64,000 nt of DNA, taken from positions 62,001 through 126,000 of the forward strand of contig CBDUXP010000001.1 of NCBI GenBank assembly GCA_965371225.1, written 5' to 3'. This document shows positions 60,716 through 64,000 of the stretch, piece after piece (within the stretch, counting starts at the first letter, position 1; every line of letters begins with the position of its first letter). Under the pieces are notes generated by a model that made no database searches, had not been told where the DNA came from, and saw only the letters and a list, made by a program, of their open reading frames with translations. Position numbers and translations under genes: made by a program. The stretch comes from CBDUXP01 sp965371225 [NCBI: uncultured bacterium]. Its GTDB lineage: Bacteria > Abyssobacteria > SURF-5 > CBDUXP01.

Positions 60716-63121
60716 ATGGCCCCCTCGTCCCGGCAGGTCGACCCCGACGATCCAACAGTGGTTTCGTCGCGGGGCACACCGGCGCAAGACACCACCGTTC
60801 GGGGCGACCGGCCCCTCCCACCGGCGGACCAGAGGCCCGATCCGGATGCGACCCTCCCGACGGAGGGCATGTCCGTCGCCATGCCGCAGACGGATGAGGA
60901 CACCCTCGCGAGCCAGGGGTTGTACTCGCGCGGGGAGGAGATTGGCCGCGGGGGCATGGGCCGCGTGTCCATGGCGTGGGACCACAACCTCCAACGCTCC
61001 GTGGCGGTGAAGGAAATGTTACCCGCACACCAGGGCGTGGCGGAAGCGGGCGAGCGGTTCTTGCGCGAGGCGTTCCTGACCGGCGGGCTGGAGCATCCCG
61101 GCGTGGTGCCCGTCCACCATTTCGGTGTCAACGGCGAGGGCCTGCCCTTCTACACCATGAAGTACATTGCGGGGCAGACGCTGGAAGAAGCTATCCGCGG
61201 GTTGGAGGAACTCCCCGCGCCGGAGGCAGACTACCAGCGCCTCCTCCTGTTGCAGCGTGCACAGCAGGCGTGTCAGGCCATCGCGTTCGCGCACACGCAG
61301 GGCGTGATCCATCGCGACATCAAGCCGAGCAACATCATGCTCGGCGAGTACGGCGAAACGGTCGTGCTGGATTGGGGCGTGGCCAAGAAGATCGAAGACG
61401 CATCGCAAGTGCCCGCACCATGTCCTGACGAGGTCCCACCGCCCCCAGGCAGCGTGCCGACGAGCGGCGCACGGATCCCACCCCTCCCGGCTGACGAGCA
61501 GCCCGCGCCGGCCGCGCCCGCGCACTCGACGCCGCCTTCCTCGGGCGTGAGCGGTGGGCGCGCCCCCATGGGGGGGTCGAGTACCCAAGCCGGGGCGGTG
61601 ATCGGGACGCCGGCGTACATGGCGCCCGAGCAGGCGCGAGGCGACGTGGAGCAGCTGGGTCCGAGCGCGGACGTGTTCAGTCTGGGCGCCACCCTGTACT
61701 GCCTCGTGACGGGCCGGGCGCCGTATGCGGGGATTCCGCCGGACCGCATCCTCGAGGCGGCGCGCACCGCGCAGTTCCCGCGCCCGAGCGGCCTGGTTCC
61801 CACCGTCCCCCGGGCGCTGGAAACGATCATCCTGCGGGCCATGGCGCAGGCACCGGCCGATCGGTACGGCACCGCGTGCGAACTCGCGACGGACCTGGAG
61901 CGCTTTCTCACCGGCCAACTGGTGGAGGCGCATCAGTACACCCTGTTGGAGAAAGCCGTGAACTGGTATCGGCATCATCGCGTGGCGGTGTTGACCATGC
62001 TGCTGCTGGGGATCGCCACGAACGTGGTGGCGCTGGTGGTCGCGGGCCTGCACCTGACGCAGACGCTCACGGGCACGTTACTGTGGATCGCGGACGCGCA
62101 GGTTCGCCAGAGCCTGGTGTTGACCGAGGAATGGCTCGCGCCCGCTGCGGGCGCGTTGGGGCTCGTGGAAGATGTGGCGCGCCGCTATGGCACCGACCGG
62201 GAGCCGGCCGAGCGCGCGCTCCACCTACTCAAGCAGTCCATCGACAACGTGGAGCTGGTGTACTACGCCATCGACGACAAACGGCACCCACCGGTCAACC
62301 TGGGGAGTGATCCGACGCGCGAGTTCCCGGCGGACGTGGACACGCGCACCCGCCCGTGGTACACAGGCGCGCTCGCGGCGGAGGGGGCCGTCGCCATTAC
62401 CGACCCGTATACGGAAGTGATTACCGGCCTGACGTGCGTGTCCGTATCCCGACACCTGCGGCTGGAAGGCAATCCCCCGGCTGACCTCGTGGTCGCCGCG
62501 GACATCTTTCTGATGCCCATGATCGAGTTCCTGCGGCCGCGCAACTTCCCGCAGGACGGCGCCGCCGTGTTGTTGAGCGCCGTGGATCCCAGGGCGCCGC
62601 ACCCCGCACGCTGGCAGACCGCCAAGCCCATCCTGATAGCGAGCACGCTGGACCCGGCCGTGTTCGACGCCCCGATGCTGGTGACGGGCACGATCGATCC
62701 GACGGCGTTCGACACCGCCACGCAAGCGGCGGCGCAGCGCATGGTCGAGGCCATCCGCGCGGGCAGCAGGCGCGACGCCACCATCGACGTGCAGGCGCTG
62801 CTGCCGAATCTTGGCGAGGCACAGGCCGTGCCCATGACGGTGCACGCGGCCATGCTCGTCGATCTCGCGGGCCGTCCGCACGCGGTCTTCACCGCCCCGG
62901 TCCCGGACGTGCCATGGGAAGTGAGCGTCATCATTCCCATGGCGCTGCTCACCAGTCCATTCGTCGACGCGGGCCGCGTCCTGCTGCGCACGTCCGGCAT
63001 CGGGTTGTTGATCGCCCTCCTGGGGTTGCTGCTCTATTACGCGGTGCGTACCCGGCGGGACCGGCGGCTGCCCGCGGTCGGGTATGCGCCCGCAAGCACA
63101 CCACCCCACTCCCGCACGTAA
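60716..63121 (+). CDS. Ser/Thr protein kinase with extracytoplasmic Cache-like sensor
   Basis: 801 residues. A disordered N-terminus (1-65) precedes the kinase (about 70-400): EEIGRGGMGRV loop, Lys99, Asp201 in HRDIKPSN, DWG (Asp219) in place of DFG, and GTPAYMAPEQ. DWG is common in one bacterial subfamily and is compatible with activity. About 67 Pro/Ala/Gly-rich residues (229-295) are inserted in the activation loop, which is unusual. Two membrane helices (about 424-446 and 758-781) enclose a 300-residue extracytoplasmic sensor with a Cache-like core (VYYAIDDKRHPPVNLG, WYTGALAAEGAVAITDPYTE). It resembles the histidine-kinase-type Cache topology with the kinase on the N-terminal side. Confidence 0.9.
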   Translation: MAPSSRQVDPDDPTVVSSRGTPAQDTTVRGDRPLPPADQRPDPDATLPTEGMSVAMPQTDEDTLASQGLYSRGEEIGRGGMGRVSMAWDHNLQRSVAVKEMLPAHQGVAEAGERFLREAFLTGGLEHPGVVPVHHFGVNGEGLPFYTMKYIAGQTLEEAIRGLEELPAPEADYQRLLLLQRAQQACQAIAFAHTQGVIHRDIKPSNIMLGEYGETVVLDWGVAKKIEDASQVPAPCPDEVPPPPGSVPTSGARIPPLPADEQPAPAAPAHSTPPSSGVSGGRAPMGGSSTQAGAVIGTPAYMAPEQARGDVEQLGPSADVFSLGATLYCLVTGRAPYAGIPPDRILEAARTAQFPRPSGLVPTVPRALETIILRAMAQAPADRYGTACELATDLERFLTGQLVEAHQYTLLEKAVNWYRHHRVAVLTMLLLGIATNVVALVVAGLHLTQTLTGTLLWIADAQVRQSLVLTEEWLAPAAGALGLVEDVARRYGTDREPAERALHLLKQSIDNVELVYYAIDDKRHPPVNLGSDPTREFPADVDTRTRPWYTGALAAEGAVAITDPYTEVITGLTCVSVSRHLRLEGNPPADLVVAADIFLMPMIEFLRPRNFPQDGAAVLLSAVDPRAPHPARWQTAKPILIASTLDPAVFDAPMLVTGTIDPTAFDTATQAAAQRMVEAIRAGSRRDATIDVQALLPNLGEAQAVPMTVHAAMLVDLAGRPHAVFTAPVPDVPWEVSVIIPMALLTSPFVDAGRVLLRTSGIGLLIALLGLLLYYAVRTRRDRRLPAVGYAPASTPPHSRT

Positions 63122-63128
63122 TCCGCCC

Positions 63129-63752
63129 ATGCCCCGTCTCACCCTCCCCAGCGGCACGTCCATGGCGTACGAAGAGACCGGCGACGGGAGCCCGGTCCTC
63201 GTGTTGCACGATGCCGACCAGGCGCCCCAGGACCTGCACCCCCTGACGGACGCCCTGCGACCCACGGCCCGGGTCATTGTTCCGCACCTCGCGCAGCCCA
63301 CAGACCCGGCCGCGGTGGGGGCGGATGCTGCCGCCCTCCTCACCGCAAGCGCCGCGGCGCCGGCGAGCGTGATCGGCATCGGCGCGGGGGCCAGCGTAGC
63401 GTTGGTCATGGCGGCCGACCACGCGGCCGTGGTGCACCGGGTAATCGCCGACAGTCCGGCGCTCCCGCTGACCCCGGAGGATAGGCTGGGGGACATCATG
63501 TGCCACGTACTCCTGGTGTGGGGCGAGGGGGACACCCGCATCCCCCAGACCGACCGCGTCCGCATTGCGCTGCAGGTGCCGCGCGTCTTGCGCGTGGGTT
63601 ACCCCTGTGCGGGGGGCGCGTTCGCCAGTCATCGGGACGCGTTTCTCGCGGACCTGCGGGACTGGCTGCACCGAGATCCCGCGCCGGCGCGCCTGCCCAT
63701 GAATGAGGAGCGCGCGACGGGGAAGCGGGGACCCGTCCTCTTCGACATTTGA
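63129..63752 (+). CDS. Alpha/beta-hydrolase-fold protein lacking the nucleophile
   Basis: 207 residues. The opening LPSGTSMAYEETGDGSPVLVLHDAD and LLVWGEGDTRIP match alpha/beta hydrolases, but the nucleophile elbow reads GIGAG (83-87) where GxSxG is expected, so residue 85 is Gly. The Asp (GEGD) and a His (FASHRD) remain. It is likely non-enzymatic, perhaps a binding or regulatory protein. It starts seven bases after the kinase stop, so they are co-transcribed. Confidence 0.7.
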   Translation: MPRLTLPSGTSMAYEETGDGSPVLVLHDADQAPQDLHPLTDALRPTARVIVPHLAQPTDPAAVGADAAALLTASAAAPASVIGIGAGASVALVMAADHAAVVHRVIADSPALPLTPEDRLGDIMCHVLLVWGEGDTRIPQTDRVRIALQVPRVLRVGYPCAGGAFASHRDAFLADLRDWLHRDPAPARLPMNEERATGKRGPVLFDI

Positions 63753-63819
63753 CGGGGGCGCGCGTCAACCGGCGGAGGGCCCTGCGGCGCAGGAATTGCG
63801 CCGGTCCCGCGGTGGGGCG

Positions 63820-63825
63820 TAGAAT
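63820..63825 (+). promoter_or_regulatory. -10 element TAGAAT before dnaJ
   Basis: TAGAAT with TTGCGC 18 bases upstream (63796-63801). Expected leader about 65 bases before the ATG at 63896. No CIRCE element is seen. Confidence 0.45.
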
Positions 63826-63895
63826 GCGCCGCTGCGCCTCCGCAACCAGGGTTGCCCGCGGCCCCTTTTTGTTATCCGGCTGAAGGCCGCCCCCC

Positions 63896-64000
63896 ATGGC
63901 AAAACGCGACTACTACGAGGTGCTCGGCATCGGCCGCGATGCGGACGGCGCCACCATCAAGAAGGCCTATCGGCAGGCTGCGATCCAGCACCACCCGGAT
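63896..64000 (+). CDS. dnaJ: Chaperone DnaJ, N-terminal part (cut by window edge)
   Basis: The first 35 codons give a J domain: [20 protein letters not shown], then [14 protein letters not shown], ending at the invariant HPD. DnaJ stimulates DnaK's ATPase. Whether the Gly/Phe and zinc-finger regions follow cannot be seen, so a DnaJ-like co-chaperone (CbpA type) is possible; the spacing and wording of the first 20 residues favour DnaJ proper. Confidence 0.85.
   Translation, partial: MAKRDYYEVLGIGRDADGATIKKAYRQAAIQHHPD

Noticed and set aside
60716-63121. Kinase 60716 as inactive because of DWG instead of DFG
   Set aside because: The metal-binding Asp is kept and DWG is common in a subfamily of bacterial Ser/Thr kinases; Lys99 and HRD are intact.

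Overview
The window is 64 kb of very GC-rich, densely packed bacterial chromosome with one tRNA gene, no rRNA and no CRISPR array. An LpxH-type phosphoesterase and lipoprotein signals suggest a Gram-negative cell. Several Hanks-type kinases, HDOD proteins, a large NAD-glutamate dehydrogenase and a pyrophosphate-type phosphofructokinase recall Planctomycete-like, Myxococcus-like or candidate-phylum lineages. The phylum cannot be fixed from this sequence alone.

Layout. 0-2.7 kb: partial alpha/beta hydrolase, MshEN-HDOD protein, DUF4149 membrane protein. 2.7-9.3 kb (minus): a large exported protein with a decayed archaemetzincin-like domain, TPR-like region and propeller, then PutA. 9.4-12.4 kb: an MmeI-like single-chain restriction-modification enzyme flanked by a small inverted-repeat element. 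12.8-19 kb: lipoprotein with a 42-bp tandem repeat, calcium-binding repeat protein, DUF3050 protein, acetyltransferase, selenocysteine peroxiredoxin, methyltransferase. 19-23.6 kb (minus): a signalling operon (small protein, HDOD, GGDEF, LEA14-like lipoprotein, adenylate cyclase). 23.7-28.6 kb: a structured leader with terminator and MATE exporter, acyl-CoA ligase, M3-like peptidase. 28.6-38.7 kb: LpxH-like enzyme, GlnE, PPi-PFK and the 1616-residue glutamate dehydrogenase. 38.7-43.8 kb (minus): FmdB-like zinc ribbon followed by argD-argF-argG-argH. 44-52.4 kb (minus): membrane-tethered HTH protein, three paralogous Ser/Thr kinases and associated small proteins. 52.5-56.9 kb: membrane glycosyltransferases and a GT2 transferase. 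57-58.7 kb: two tandem selenocysteine redoxins, the second fused to a ribosomal L7/L12 C-terminal domain, then tRNA-Pro(CGG). 59-64 kb: Cys-rich methyltransferase-like protein, VOC protein, Cache-type Ser/Thr kinase, inactive-looking hydrolase and the start of DnaJ.

The strongest unusual signal is selenocysteine use. Three redoxin genes each have one in-frame TGA exactly at the catalytic Cys position. In each, a hairpin with a five-base loop AGTTG or AGTTT starts at the same distance after the TGA, with compensatory stem changes between the tandem paralogues. The metabolic genes converge on glutamate: PutA makes it from proline, GDH oxidises it, GlnE controls glutamine synthetase, and the arg operon uses it for arginine. 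Several genes have a -10 hexamer exactly six bases before the start codon, suggesting leaderless mRNAs.
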